A stretch of DNA of 45,106 bases from Gammaproteobacteria bacterium (GTDB lineage Bacteria > Pseudomonadota > Gammaproteobacteria > GCA-001735895). The translations under genes were made by a program, and so were the position numbers. This document shows positions 26,797-35,051 of the stretch, one piece after another (the first letter of the stretch is position 1; every line of letters begins with the position of its first letter). The DNA lies in the NCBI GenBank assembly GCA_024763505.1, contig JANTFI010000008.1, forward strand, positions 1-45,106, in the 5' to 3' direction. Under the pieces are notes generated by a model that did not search any database, had not been told where the DNA came from, and saw only the letters and a program-made list of their open reading frames with translations.

Positions 26797-27519
26797 TCAG
26801 AAGCTGTAGATCAGGCTGACAGAAGTGATGGTATCAGACTTGTTCGTGCCAACTGGTACGACCGAAGACTGCTTCAGATTGTATCCGATTTTCAGAGCCA
26901 GCGAACTACTCAAGGAATTGACGTAACCGAGGGCCAAAGCGGTGACGGTTTGGTCCGAGCCGGTATCGACCACCAGCGTGCCATCAACCGAACTTCCCTT
27001 GTTGATAATATATTTGCTGGTCGCTCCGAGATGCAAAATACCCTCGTTTTCATCTCCGCCGTTTTTGAGCTGACTAAAGCGATAACCAGGACCGATTTCG
27101 ATCGATAATTGATACTCGTCCGTATCGTACAACTTTCGTCCATAACCTGCTGTCAACGCAGTTTGGTAATCATAACCGCTAAATTTATCGACATCGTGGT
27201 TCATGCCAACAAATAAGAATTGATCCTGCTGCAGTTTATAATTCGACTTGGCCTTAAGCACATAGCGTTCAGCCGTTTTAACATTCTCCGACTCGGCGCG
27301 TATCATATCCAGCGAAGCTGTATGCAACCATTGCGAAGTATCATTTGTCAGTCCAAATTTTCCATTCAGGGTGGCGCTATCACTATTACCTGCTGTTAAT
27401 ACCATGCCGAATTCGGCTGATCCAGACATCCCTTTCGGTGCAGATTCTTCAGCGGCAAATAGCGGGGTAACACTGATGCCCAGCAGCATGGCTGCGGTAA
27501 ACAATCTTTTCGATAACAT
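26797..27519 (-). CDS. DUF481-family outer-membrane protein (YdiY-like)
   Basis: A 240-aa predicted small beta-barrel. I start at the ATG at 27519 because MLSKRLFTAAMLLGISVTPLFA is a signal peptide cut before AEES; the extra upstream residues are not leader-like. The DUF481 features are GSAEFGMVLTAGNSDSATLNGKFGL, the alternating strands in KAKSNYKLQQDQFLFVGMNH, LSIEIGPGYRF and a C-terminal aromatic, VSLIYSF. Function unknown; YdiY-like proteins are often acid or salt induced. It separates parE from parC and has its own terminator. Confidence 0.85.
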   Translation of the reverse strand: MLSKRLFTAAMLLGISVTPLFAAEESAPKGMSGSAEFGMVLTAGNSDSATLNGKFGLTNDTSQWLHTASLDMIRAESENVKTAERYVLKAKSNYKLQQDQFLFVGMNHDVDKFSGYDYQTALTAGYGRKLYDTDEYQLSIEIGPGYRFSQLKNGGDENEGILHLGATSKYIINKGSSVDGTLVVDTGSDQTVTALALGYVNSLSSSLALKIGYNLKQSSVVPVGTNKSDTITSVSLIYSF

Positions 27520-27647
27520 GATTTTCTTTACCTGTGAGCTAAGATAGTGCGCCAGCATGGTAAGAGATAATGTCAGGCAAGACAATTATTCGGTTGGACA
27601 AAAGCCCTAAAATTAACAAAGATTTACTTTCAAGCATTCACCAGACT

Positions 27648-29534
27648 TTACACTTTGGCAAGGTCACCTTTTTCCTGCAACCAGGATTTCCGATCGCCGG
27701 CCTGTTTTTTGGAAAGCAGCATATTCATGATTTCGAAGGTGCTATCGCCCGGCTCGATGGTGAGTTGGGCCAGCCGGCGGGTATCCGGGTCGATTGAGCT
27801 TTCACGCAGTTGCAGCGGGTTCATTTCACCCAGCCCCTTGAAGCGCGTGACCGTGACCTTGCCCTTGCGCTTTTCGGCGGCAATGCGATCGAGAATGCCA
27901 TCGCGTTCGGCGTCATCCAGCGCATAGAATTTATCCTTGGCGACATCAATGCGATACAGCGGCGGCTTGGCGACATAGATATGTCCATTTTCAACCAATG
28001 GCCTGAAGTGGCGCAGAAAAAGGGCGCAGAGTAATGTCGCGATATGCGCGCCATCGGAATCCGCATCGGCGAGGATACAGACCTTGCCGTAGCGCAAGCC
28101 GGACAAATCATCCGACCCCGGTTCAACCCCGATCGCGACCGAGATGTCATGCACTTCCTGCGAAGCCAGCACCTGATCGGAGGAGACTTCCCAGGTATTG
28201 AGGATCTTGCCGCGCAACGGCATGATGGCTTGAAACTCGCGGCTGCGCGCCTGCTTGGCCGAGCCACCGGCCGAATCACCCTCGACCAGAAACAATTCGG
28301 TTCGGCGCACATCCTGACTCGAACAATCGGCCAGTTTGCCGGGCAAGGCCGGGCCGGTAGTGATTTTTTTACGCACCACTTTCTTGCCGGACTTGAGTCG
28401 TTTCTGCGCGCTGGCAATCGCCATTTGCGCCAGCAAATCACCGATGTCGGCATGCTGGTTCAAATACAGGCTGAAGGCATCCTTGGCCACGCCGGAGACA
28501 AACGCAGCGGTTTCTCGTGACGATAACCGCTCTTTGGTCTGGCCGGAAAATTGCGGGTCCTGCATCTTCACCGACAGCACGTAGCTGACCTTGTCCCAGA
28601 CATCGTCCGGCGCCAGTTTGACCCCGCGCGGCAGCAGATTTCTGAATTCGCAAAATTCGCGGATGGCATCGGTCAGGCCGGTACGCAAGCCATTGACATG
28701 GGTACCGCCGAGTGCGGTCGGAATCAGGTTGACGTAACTTTCGGTGACCGCTTCACCGCCTTCAGGCAACCATTGCACGGCCCAGTCGACCGCTTCCTTT
28801 TCCCCCTGCATTGAACCCATGAAGGGTTCGGCGGGCAATAGCTCATATCCCTGCAGGGCTTCTTTTAAATAATCGGACAGGCCATCTTCGTAATACCATT
28901 CATCACTTTCAGCGGTTTTCTCGACAAAAAATTTGACTTGCAAACCGGGGCATAAAACGGCTTTGGCACGCAGGATATGTTTTAACCGGGGAATCGAAAA
29001 ATTGGCGCTGTCAAAATACTTCGGGTCGGGCCAGAAATGAATGGTGGTGCCGGTATTCTTTTTGCCAACGCTGCCAATCTCGATCAATTCGCTGACCTTT
29101 TCACCATCGGCAAAGCTGATGGCGTATTCCTTGCCATCGCGGCGCACCCGCACATCGAGCTGTTTCGACAAGGCATTGACGACCGATACGCCGACGCCGT
29201 GCAGGCCGCCGGAAAATTCATAATTCTTGTTGGAAAACTTGCCGCCCGCGTGCAACTTGGTGAGAATCACTTCGACCCCTGGGATATTCTGCTCGGGGTG
29301 CAGATCGACCGGCATGCCGCGGCCATTGTCGATCACCGACAAGGAATTGTCCTTGTGCAAAATGACACTGATCTTGCTGGCATGACCGGCGATGGCTTCA
29401 TCCACCGAATTGTCGATGACTTCCTGTGCCAGATGGTTCGGCCGGGCGGTATCGGTGTACATGCCGGGGCGTTTTTTTACCGGGTCCAGACCGGTCAGGA
29501 CTTCAATGGACGATGCATCGTATTGACTGTTCAA
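27648..29534 (-). CDS. parE: DNA topoisomerase IV subunit B (ParE)
   Basis: ATPase subunit of topoisomerase IV, 628 aa. The GHKL ATP site shows EVIDNSVDEAIAG, IDNGRGMPVDLHPE and GGLHGVGVSVVNALS. The transducer Lys loop and the Toprim motif ELFLVEGDSAGGSAKQARSR and DADSDGAHIATLL follow, and PLQLRESSIDPDTRRL is near the end. The length is that of ParE (about 630) rather than GyrB (about 800). It is divergent from cnoX. Confidence 0.96.
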   Translation of the reverse strand: MNSQYDASSIEVLTGLDPVKKRPGMYTDTARPNHLAQEVIDNSVDEAIAGHASKISVILHKDNSLSVIDNGRGMPVDLHPEQNIPGVEVILTKLHAGGKFSNKNYEFSGGLHGVGVSVVNALSKQLDVRVRRDGKEYAISFADGEKVSELIEIGSVGKKNTGTTIHFWPDPKYFDSANFSIPRLKHILRAKAVLCPGLQVKFFVEKTAESDEWYYEDGLSDYLKEALQGYELLPAEPFMGSMQGEKEAVDWAVQWLPEGGEAVTESYVNLIPTALGGTHVNGLRTGLTDAIREFCEFRNLLPRGVKLAPDDVWDKVSYVLSVKMQDPQFSGQTKERLSSRETAAFVSGVAKDAFSLYLNQHADIGDLLAQMAIASAQKRLKSGKKVVRKKITTGPALPGKLADCSSQDVRRTELFLVEGDSAGGSAKQARSREFQAIMPLRGKILNTWEVSSDQVLASQEVHDISVAIGVEPGSDDLSGLRYGKVCILADADSDGAHIATLLCALFLRHFRPLVENGHIYVAKPPLYRIDVAKDKFYALDDAERDGILDRIAAEKRKGKVTVTRFKGLGEMNPLQLRESSIDPDTRRLAQLTIEPGDSTFEIMNMLLSKKQAGDRKSWLQEKGDLAKV

Positions 29535-29611
29535 ACTGGGCTCTCTGGTTGTGTTTTACTGAGGCGGCGAAAGTATAACCGAATCCGTGGCGGCAGGTGA
29601 TATTTGCATGG

Positions 29612-29641
29612 TTGAATTTTTTTGGTAAACCCCTATATAGT
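29612..29641 (+). promoter_or_regulatory. Putative sigma70 promoter of cnoX
   Basis: TTGAAT (29612-29617) and TATATAGT (29634-29641), with a spacer of 16 or 18 bp depending on the -10 register. The start codon is about 30 bp downstream. Confidence 0.5.
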
Positions 29642-29671
29642 CGCCATCTTTTCAGCAAGTCGGAAATGAAC

Positions 29672-30535
29672 ATGAGCGAATCCCCCTTTATTCATCAAGT
29701 GACCCTGCAGAATTTCCAGACCGAGGTGATCGATCGGTCGTTCAACCAGCCGGTGCTGGTCGATTTCTGGGCCGACTGGTGCCAACCTTGCCAGTCATTG
29801 ATTCCGGTGTTGCACAAACTGGCTGAAGAATATAACGGCGCATTTCATCTGGCGATGGTTAATTCCGATGAGCAAGGTGAACTCGCAGCGCAGGCCGGGG
29901 TTCGCAGCTTGCCCACGGTCAAGCTGTTCGTCGATGGCCAGATCGTCAATGAATTCATGGGCGCACAGCCGGAATCGGAAGTGCGTAAATTTCTCGACCC
30001 TTACATCAAAACGGAATCCGATGCGGTACTCGATGAAGCGATCTCGGCATACACCCAGGGCAACAAGGATCAGGCGCTGGAATTACTCAACGCCGCACTG
30101 GCCAAGGATCCGGACAATGCCCGGTTGAAAATCAATATTGCCAAACTGGTCGCCAACGAAAACGATTTTGACAGCGCTACCGCGTTGATCGAAAGCCTCA
30201 GCGCCGAAGACCGCGAATTACCGGAAGCCAAAGAAATTCTGGCTCACATCAAACTGGCAAATAAATTGAAAGAAGCCGGTGACCCGAAGGAACTCGAACA
30301 GCGAATCAAAGACAATCCGGATGATCTCGAAGCTTTGCTGAAGATGAGTGATTACCTCACAGCAGCGGAGAATTATGAAGCCGCCATCGATTTATTATTC
30401 CGGGTGATGCAAAAGGATGCCTCGTATAACGATGGTGCAGCGCGAAAAGGTTTGCTCGACCTGTTCGATTTACTAGGGAGCGAACACCCGTTGGTGAAAG
30501 CCTCCCGCCGTAAGATGTTTACCTTGCTGCATTAA
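29672..30535 (+). CDS. cnoX: Thioredoxin-TPR co-chaperone CnoX (YbbN family)
   Basis: A 287-aa cytoplasmic chaperedoxin. I chose the ATG at 29672 because GGA lies 7 nt upstream; an ATG two codons earlier and a longer frame are possible. The thioredoxin domain (about 1-110) has the active site W36-CQPC (C37, C40) and the cis-Pro in RSLPTVKLF. TPR-like helices (about 115-287) follow, with AISAYTQGNKDQALELLNAAL. E. coli YbbN has SxxC at this site; this one keeps both cysteines, so it should be redox-active. It works with GroEL and DnaK in the known family members. Confidence 0.9.
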   Translation: MSESPFIHQVTLQNFQTEVIDRSFNQPVLVDFWADWCQPCQSLIPVLHKLAEEYNGAFHLAMVNSDEQGELAAQAGVRSLPTVKLFVDGQIVNEFMGAQPESEVRKFLDPYIKTESDAVLDEAISAYTQGNKDQALELLNAALAKDPDNARLKINIAKLVANENDFDSATALIESLSAEDRELPEAKEILAHIKLANKLKEAGDPKELEQRIKDNPDDLEALLKMSDYLTAAENYEAAIDLLFRVMQKDASYNDGAARKGLLDLFDLLGSEHPLVKASRRKMFTLLH

Positions 30536-30593
30536 AATTGACTGGCGCTGGCGGATTCCAAGGATAGGACATTCGCCAGACCGATTTCCCTAT

Positions 30594-31499
30594 TTAACCT
30601 CTGGGGTGATGTTTTTGATGCAGCGCCTGTAACCGTGCCTGAGCGACATGGGTATATATCTGGGTGGTCGATAAATTACTGTGGCCGAGTAACATTTGCA
30701 CAGTTCGTAAATCCGCCCCGTGGTTGAGCAAATGAGTGGCAAAGGCATGGCGTAATGAATGGGGTGTGTAACTGTCTTTCAATCCGGCTTGAGCCAGATA
30801 TTTCTTGATATGCTGCCAGAAAGCCTGACGCGTGATTGCGCTGCCGCGGCTGGATAAAAACAAGTCGTCATTGAGGTTGTGCATACGCATCAATTCGGGT
30901 CGGCCTTCTTTGAGATAGCGCTTCAGCCAGTACAATGCTTCTTCCCCGACCGGAGTGACACGTTCCTTGCTGCCTTTTCCGATCAATCGCACCAGGCCCA
31001 GATTCTGGTTGATCTGATTCAGTTTCAGGGACACTAATTCACTGACCCGCAAGCCGGAGGCGTACATCAATTCGAGCATGCTGCGATCACGCAGGCCATA
31101 GGATGAACCGATATCGGGGGCAAGCAATAATTTTTCACAATCCAGTTCACTCAGGCTATCCGGAAGTGAGCGACTCAGTTTCGGCATGCTGATCAATTCG
31201 GTCGGATTATCGGGCCGCAGTCCTGTACGCAGTTGAAACCGATAATACTGTTTCATCGATGAAAGCAATCGCGCGTTGGATCTGGCGGCCATTTTTTGAT
31301 CAGCACGCTCGGCCAGATACCCAAGAATCTCTTTTTGCCCGGCCTCCTGAATACCCAGATTCTTTTCATCCAGCCATTTGGAAAATAATTTCAGGTCGCG
31401 ACGATAAGCATCCAGCGTCAGACGCGACAAGCCTTTTTCCGACCAGGTGGTGTCGATAAAATAATCGATCGATTGCAATGAGGATTCGAATTTTTTCAT
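30594..31499 (-). CDS. xerD: Site-specific tyrosine recombinase XerD
   Basis: Chromosome-dimer resolvase subunit acting at dif with XerC, 301 aa. The SAM-like N-terminal domain has SRLTLDAYRRDLKLFSKWL. The catalytic set includes the Arg of ASGLRVSELV, HSLRHAFATHLL, LLGHSNLSTTQIYTHV and the Tyr therein. The C-terminal tail QARLQALHQKHHPRG is XerD-like rather than XerC-like. The ATG is 7 bp behind the T-tract of a strong terminator and I see no Shine-Dalgarno sequence. No dif site was found. Confidence 0.94.
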   Translation of the reverse strand: MKKFESSLQSIDYFIDTTWSEKGLSRLTLDAYRRDLKLFSKWLDEKNLGIQEAGQKEILGYLAERADQKMAARSNARLLSSMKQYYRFQLRTGLRPDNPTELISMPKLSRSLPDSLSELDCEKLLLAPDIGSSYGLRDRSMLELMYASGLRVSELVSLKLNQINQNLGLVRLIGKGSKERVTPVGEEALYWLKRYLKEGRPELMRMHNLNDDLFLSSRGSAITRQAFWQHIKKYLAQAGLKDSYTPHSLRHAFATHLLNHGADLRTVQMLLGHSNLSTTQIYTHVAQARLQALHQKHHPRG

Positions 31500-31506
31500 A
31501 ACGCAT

Positions 31507-31534
31507 AAAAAAAGGCACTGAAACAGTGCCTTTT
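31507..31534 (-). terminator. Intrinsic terminator between the H1-like gene and xerD
   Basis: An 11-bp perfect stem (31510-31520 with 31524-31534, 3-nt loop) ends in seven T on the minus strand (31513-31507). It lies 37 bp behind the H1-like gene and 7 bp before the xerD start. Confidence 0.92.
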
Positions 31535-31571
31535 CAAACCGGATAAGGTCGAACCTACCCAGAAATGCAGA

Positions 31572-32078
31572 TTAGCCCTTCGGCTCTGCTTTCTTGGCTC
31601 TTTTCTTTCTTTTCTTTGGCTTCAAGGCCTTTTCGAGACTGGTCAGTTCCGACTTCATCATCTTGGCAACCGATTTCTCGATCGCAGTACTCATGTTTGA
31701 TGCAATCTTTGCCAGACCCGCTTCACGTTTCATCGAGGCTTTTAATGCCGCTTTTAATTCGGCAATTTCATCTCTCAATCCTTTCATGCGCTCGGTTGCA
31801 GGGTTTGCAACTCTACCCGCCTTTTTCTTGACCACAGGACTTTTACGCACAGCTTTTTTAACAGCAGGTTTTTTTGCCGAAGCTTTTTTAACGGCAGCTT
31901 TTTTAACGGCAGCTTTTTTAACGGCAGCTTTTTTGGTTACCGCTTTGATTGCAGCTGTCTTGGGGCGACCACGACCTGCTTTTTTCATAGATGCTTTTTT
32001 CATGGTGGATTTTTTGGTCGCCGATTTTTTGGCGGCCGGTTTTTTTGCTTTCGTCGCAGATTTTTTCTTGATAGCCAT
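31572..32078 (-). CDS. Histone H1-like Lys/Ala-rich DNA-binding protein with AT-hook
   Basis: A 168-aa protein with three parts. Residues 1-90 are a Lys/Ala/Pro tail like H1 or AlgP, including an AT-hook core GRGRP at 35-39 and three KKAAV units at 49-63. Residues about 95-152 form a charged amphipathic helix, probably a coiled coil (MKGLRDEIAELKAALKASM). Residues 153-168 are a second basic tail (KPKKRKKRAKKAEPKG). It should bind DNA non-specifically or at AT-rich minor groove and dimerise. The coding DNA carries a 15-bp tandem repeat. It is related in style to AlgP/AlgR3, but I cannot assign orthology. Confidence 0.82.
   Translation of the reverse strand: MAIKKKSATKAKKPAAKKSATKKSTMKKASMKKAGRGRPKTAAIKAVTKKAAVKKAAVKKAAVKKASAKKPAVKKAVRKSPVVKKKAGRVANPATERMKGLRDEIAELKAALKASMKREAGLAKIASNMSTAIEKSVAKMMKSELTSLEKALKPKKRKKRAKKAEPKG
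31881..31934 (-). repeat. 15-bp tandem repeat inside the H1-like gene
   Basis: Three perfect copies of AGCTTTTTTAACGGC (plus strand; 31881-31895, 31896-31910, 31911-31925) and a partial fourth (31926-31934). It encodes the KKAAV pentapeptide units, keeps the frame, and could change length by slippage. Confidence 0.95.
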
Positions 32079-32203
32079 CGATTATCCTGTTTTAGTGATT
32101 AAGGTGTAGTGATTATAAAAAGGGATTTATTTTTTTCAATCAAGTATTGTTGATTATTGCTAACTTTTTCTATATATCGGCACTTTCTTCGTTAATTTTC
32201 TTC

Positions 32204-32641
32204 ATGAATACAAAAAACCTATTGCAATGCCCACCTGCCGGCCTGTTGAAACAATTACTGGCAATGCTGTACGACAGTTTTTTAATCGCGGCCATTTTAT
32301 TTATTGGTACCGCAATTCTTCTTCCCTTCACTCATGGCGAAGCCATCCACAGTTTTTCTTATTCGTTATATTTACTCATGCTAATTTTTATTTTTTATAG
32401 CTGGTTCTGGAGTAAATCGGGTCAGACTCTGGGTATGAAGGTATGGAAAATCCGGATCATCAATGATTATGGTTTCAACCCTTCCTGGACGGAAAGTTTT
32501 TTGCGCCTTGCATTTGCCTTTTTTTCCATGGCCTGTTTCGGTCTGGGCTACCTGTGGCGTTTATTCAAACCCTATACCTGGCACGACCGATTGAGCCATA
32601 CCAAAATCATTGATGTAAAATGTCTGGGCAACACAAAATAA
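32204..32641 (+). CDS. RDD-family inner-membrane protein
   Basis: A 145-aa membrane protein. I start at the ATG at 32204 (MNTKNLLQCPPAGLLKQLL); a TTG at 32147 would add 19 hydrophobic residues. The RDD pattern is LLKQLLAMLYDSFLIAAILF, with the conserved Asp, then a second helix (LYLLMLIFIFYSWFWSKSGQTLGMKVWKIRI) and TWHDRLSHTKII at the C-terminus. The RDD family has been linked to ion transport, but the role here is unknown. It is divergent from the H1-like gene and convergent with lptG. Confidence 0.85.
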   Translation: MNTKNLLQCPPAGLLKQLLAMLYDSFLIAAILFIGTAILLPFTHGEAIHSFSYSLYLLMLIFIFYSWFWSKSGQTLGMKVWKIRIINDYGFNPSWTESFLRLAFAFFSMACFGLGYLWRLFKPYTWHDRLSHTKIIDVKCLGNTK

Positions 32642-32679
32642 TTAACGAGCGGGTAAAACCGATTCGTCACATTGCATCG

Positions 32680-33753
32680 TCAGCTCGGGTTGGATATTTT
32701 TCTTTGCAGCAGAAAAGAAGTCAGTACGATAAAAATCAAGGTCGGAATAAAGGCATTGAGCATGGCCGGTAAATGCAGTAATTCACCAGCCTGAACCAGT
32801 AACTTGTCCAGCATCGAATAGCTCAACCCCAACACGATACCGATCACCAGGCGTTGCCCTGTATTACTGTCACGCTGCGAACCCAGTACAAAAGGCACCG
32901 CCAGCAGGGCCATCACAAACAACGCTAATGGAAAATAAATCTTGCGCCAGAAAGACAACGATTCTGCAGAATAGCTCAAGTGATTCTGCTTGAGAAACTG
33001 CATGTACTGGTAGACATCGAAGATCGACATTGTCCTCGCATCCAGCACCAGAGATTGCAACAGCTGACGGGATAACTGCCCGCTGTATTTTTCCTTGGCA
33101 ACGTGTTCAGTCATAACCCGTTCGTCTGTCACCCTGATCTTGTTCAACCCCTGCAACTGCCACGCCTTGCCAACAACTCTGGCAGATTTCGCCATGGTCT
33201 TCATTTGTAATCGGTTATCTTCATCGAGTTGATAGATTTCAACATTTTTCGCATGGCCACCCGGAAACAATTGTCGGATGAAAATAATATTTTGGCCATC
33301 CTTGATCCATAGTCCACGTTTCGAGTGTAGCGCCGCGCGAGAAGTCAGACTCGAGGATTTCAACTGCCTGGCAGCTGATTCAGTTTTCGGCACGATCAGG
33401 TTATCGAGCAAAAACGAAAACACGGAAAACAACAGTGCAACCTGAGCCACGATCAAGACCAGTTTTTTAACCGCTAACCCGGCGGCCTGCATCGAGATAA
33501 TTTCACTATTGGAAGCCAGAGAGCCTAGACTTAGCATGGCTCCCAACAGCACCGCCATCGGCATGAAAAAAACGGCCATTCCCGGTGCCAGCAGTGCAAT
33601 ATACTGAATAAATTGCGGCCACAGGAAATCTCCTTTTCCTACATCATCGAGCTGCTGAACCATGGTAAAAAAAAGATTCAGGCAAACCAGTGTAATCAAC
33701 ACCAGCAAACTGCTTTTGATTATCTGGGCTACGATATAGCGTGCTAAAATCAT
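32680..33753 (-). CDS. lptG: LPS export permease LptG
   Basis: Inner-membrane permease of the LptB2FG complex that extracts lipopolysaccharide towards the outer membrane, 357 aa. It has three N-terminal helices (ARYIVAQIIKSSLLVLITLVCL and following), a periplasmic beta-jellyroll (about 135-260), then three C-terminal helices. It has the LptG features GDFLWPQFIQYIALLAPGMAVFFMPMAVLLG and SNSEIISMQAAGLAV. Its start overlaps the lptF stop as TAATG. Confidence 0.93.
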   Translation of the reverse strand: MILARYIVAQIIKSSLLVLITLVCLNLFFTMVQQLDDVGKGDFLWPQFIQYIALLAPGMAVFFMPMAVLLGAMLSLGSLASNSEIISMQAAGLAVKKLVLIVAQVALLFSVFSFLLDNLIVPKTESAARQLKSSSLTSRAALHSKRGLWIKDGQNIIFIRQLFPGGHAKNVEIYQLDEDNRLQMKTMAKSARVVGKAWQLQGLNKIRVTDERVMTEHVAKEKYSGQLSRQLLQSLVLDARTMSIFDVYQYMQFLKQNHLSYSAESLSFWRKIYFPLALFVMALLAVPFVLGSQRDSNTGQRLVIGIVLGLSYSMLDKLLVQAGELLHLPAMLNAFIPTLIFIVLTSFLLQRKISNPS

Positions 33754-34841
33754 TAACCAGAACTCCGTTTTGAAAACGGCGAAACCCGATTACGCAGCAG
33801 AAGCAAGAAAGCCGCCAATAGCAAAAACAATCCATGCACCCACCAGAAATTAAGCCATAGAGGTAACTCGCCTTGTTCCACCGCCTTGAAGGTAAAACCG
33901 AGCAGGTTCTGGTAAATGATAAAAATCAGCAGTGCTGCGGCAACCTTGCCATACTTACCCTGCCGGGGCGCGATACGGCTTAGCGGGATCGCGATCAGCG
34001 CAAGCACCAGCAATGAAATCGGCGGATTCAATCGCCAGTAAAACTCCACCTGCTCATAACGCGATGTGGACTGGCGTAATTCTTCGGGTGTTTTTTCCAC
34101 CGGGCGAAGCTTCGAGATTTTCGGTTTGCTTTTTTCCAGCAAGATGCCGTGCTTTTCGAATTGAATAGTTTTGTAGTCCAGCTTACCGGGTGTGTTTTCA
34201 TAGCGTACACCCGGCCCCACCTCAAGAAATAGATCGCCGGTTTTTTCATCTGTTGTGTTACGTCCCTGAACTGCGGTTTCAATCGCTTCTACGCGGTCAT
34301 TTTTTTGCGTGATAATGACATTTTCGACCTTTAGCTTATCGGCCGACATGGATTGCATGAAAAAGACATTCTTCTGGTCTTTGCTGAGGTTGAATTGTCC
34401 AATCTTGAGTTGCTGGAACTGGTTGACATGACTGCTTTGGTCGACGATCTGTTTGGCACTGCGTAATACCGAGGCACTCAGCCACATGCTCGAAAACAGG
34501 GTGAAAATAAACAGTGGTATCAGAATCCACAGTACCGTTGCATATAGTTGCCGATATCCAAAACCGCATGCATGCAACACGACCAGTTCATGATCCTTGT
34601 ACAGTTGTCCGAAAGCAAACACAATGCCGAGAAACAAACCCAGCGGCAGCAAAAAAGCCAGCACTTGCACCGATTGTCCGAGCAGGATCGGCCACAATCC
34701 GGCAGCCGGCAAATCTCCGGCAGAGATATCCGATAACAGTCGGCCAAGCGTATTGCTCATCATGATAGCAAACAGTATCAGGGTCGTTGCGCTGCTGCTC
34801 TTGAAGATTTCACGCAATAGATAGCGATTGGCAATGGGCAT
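33753..34841 (-). CDS. lptF: LPS export permease LptF
   Basis: Partner permease of LptG, 362 aa from the ATG at 34841. The frame extends 47 residues upstream to 34982, but MPIANRYLLREIFKSSSATTL is the usual LptF start. Six membrane helices flank a periplasmic jellyroll. LVVLHACGFGYRQLY is the coupling-helix region that contacts LptB, and NPPISLLVLALIAIPLSRIAPRQGK marks the second half. It is divergent from pepA, the same arrangement as in E. coli. Confidence 0.93.
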   Translation of the reverse strand: MPIANRYLLREIFKSSSATTLILFAIMMSNTLGRLLSDISAGDLPAAGLWPILLGQSVQVLAFLLPLGLFLGIVFAFGQLYKDHELVVLHACGFGYRQLYATVLWILIPLFIFTLFSSMWLSASVLRSAKQIVDQSSHVNQFQQLKIGQFNLSKDQKNVFFMQSMSADKLKVENVIITQKNDRVEAIETAVQGRNTTDEKTGDLFLEVGPGVRYENTPGKLDYKTIQFEKHGILLEKSKPKISKLRPVEKTPEELRQSTSRYEQVEFYWRLNPPISLLVLALIAIPLSRIAPRQGKYGKVAAALLIFIIYQNLLGFTFKAVEQGELPLWLNFWWVHGLFLLLAAFLLLLRNRVSPFSKRSSG

Positions 34842-34980
34842 GTCGGGCTGATTATACGGGCAGGACGATGAACAGTCCGTGAATGATTTTTCGGCGGTTG
34901 TTATTTGCAACTTTAGGCAACATGCACCATTATACGGGCTTATCGCCGGAGGATTCCAGTTGGGAGTCATCCGCCCAGTC

Positions 34981-35042
34981 AAAAAGCCTTGCTGTTACCC
35001 GTTATTGCGGGCCGACTTCAGGGCTTTTCATTTATATAAGGT
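34981..35042 (+). promoter_or_regulatory. pepA leader with nested hairpin and AT-rich box
   Basis: AAAAGCC (34982-34988) can pair with GGCTTTT (35022-35028), enclosing a small stem CCCG-TTATTG-CGGG (34998-35011). TTTATATAAGG follows, 10 bp before the pepA start. It may be a terminator in either direction or a leader fold; the TATATAA could also be a -10 box. The rest of the 210-bp lptF-pepA gap shows nothing I can name. Confidence 0.35.
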
Positions 35043-35051
35043 ATCGGATCG

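Noticed and set aside
31881-31934. Short repeats as a CRISPR array.
   Set aside because: The 15-bp units are directly adjacent without spacers and encode KKAAV in frame.
31594-32109. A 171-codon frame on the plus strand opposite the H1-like gene, Phe/Ala/Leu-rich.
   Set aside because: It is the complement of the Lys/Ala codons of the H1-like gene; the tandem TTT and GCA runs explain its apparent membrane character.
32147-32203. RDD protein with a longer N-terminus from a TTG.
   Set aside because: No ribosome-binding site seen and the extra residues would add an unusual hydrophobic stretch before the normal RDD start.
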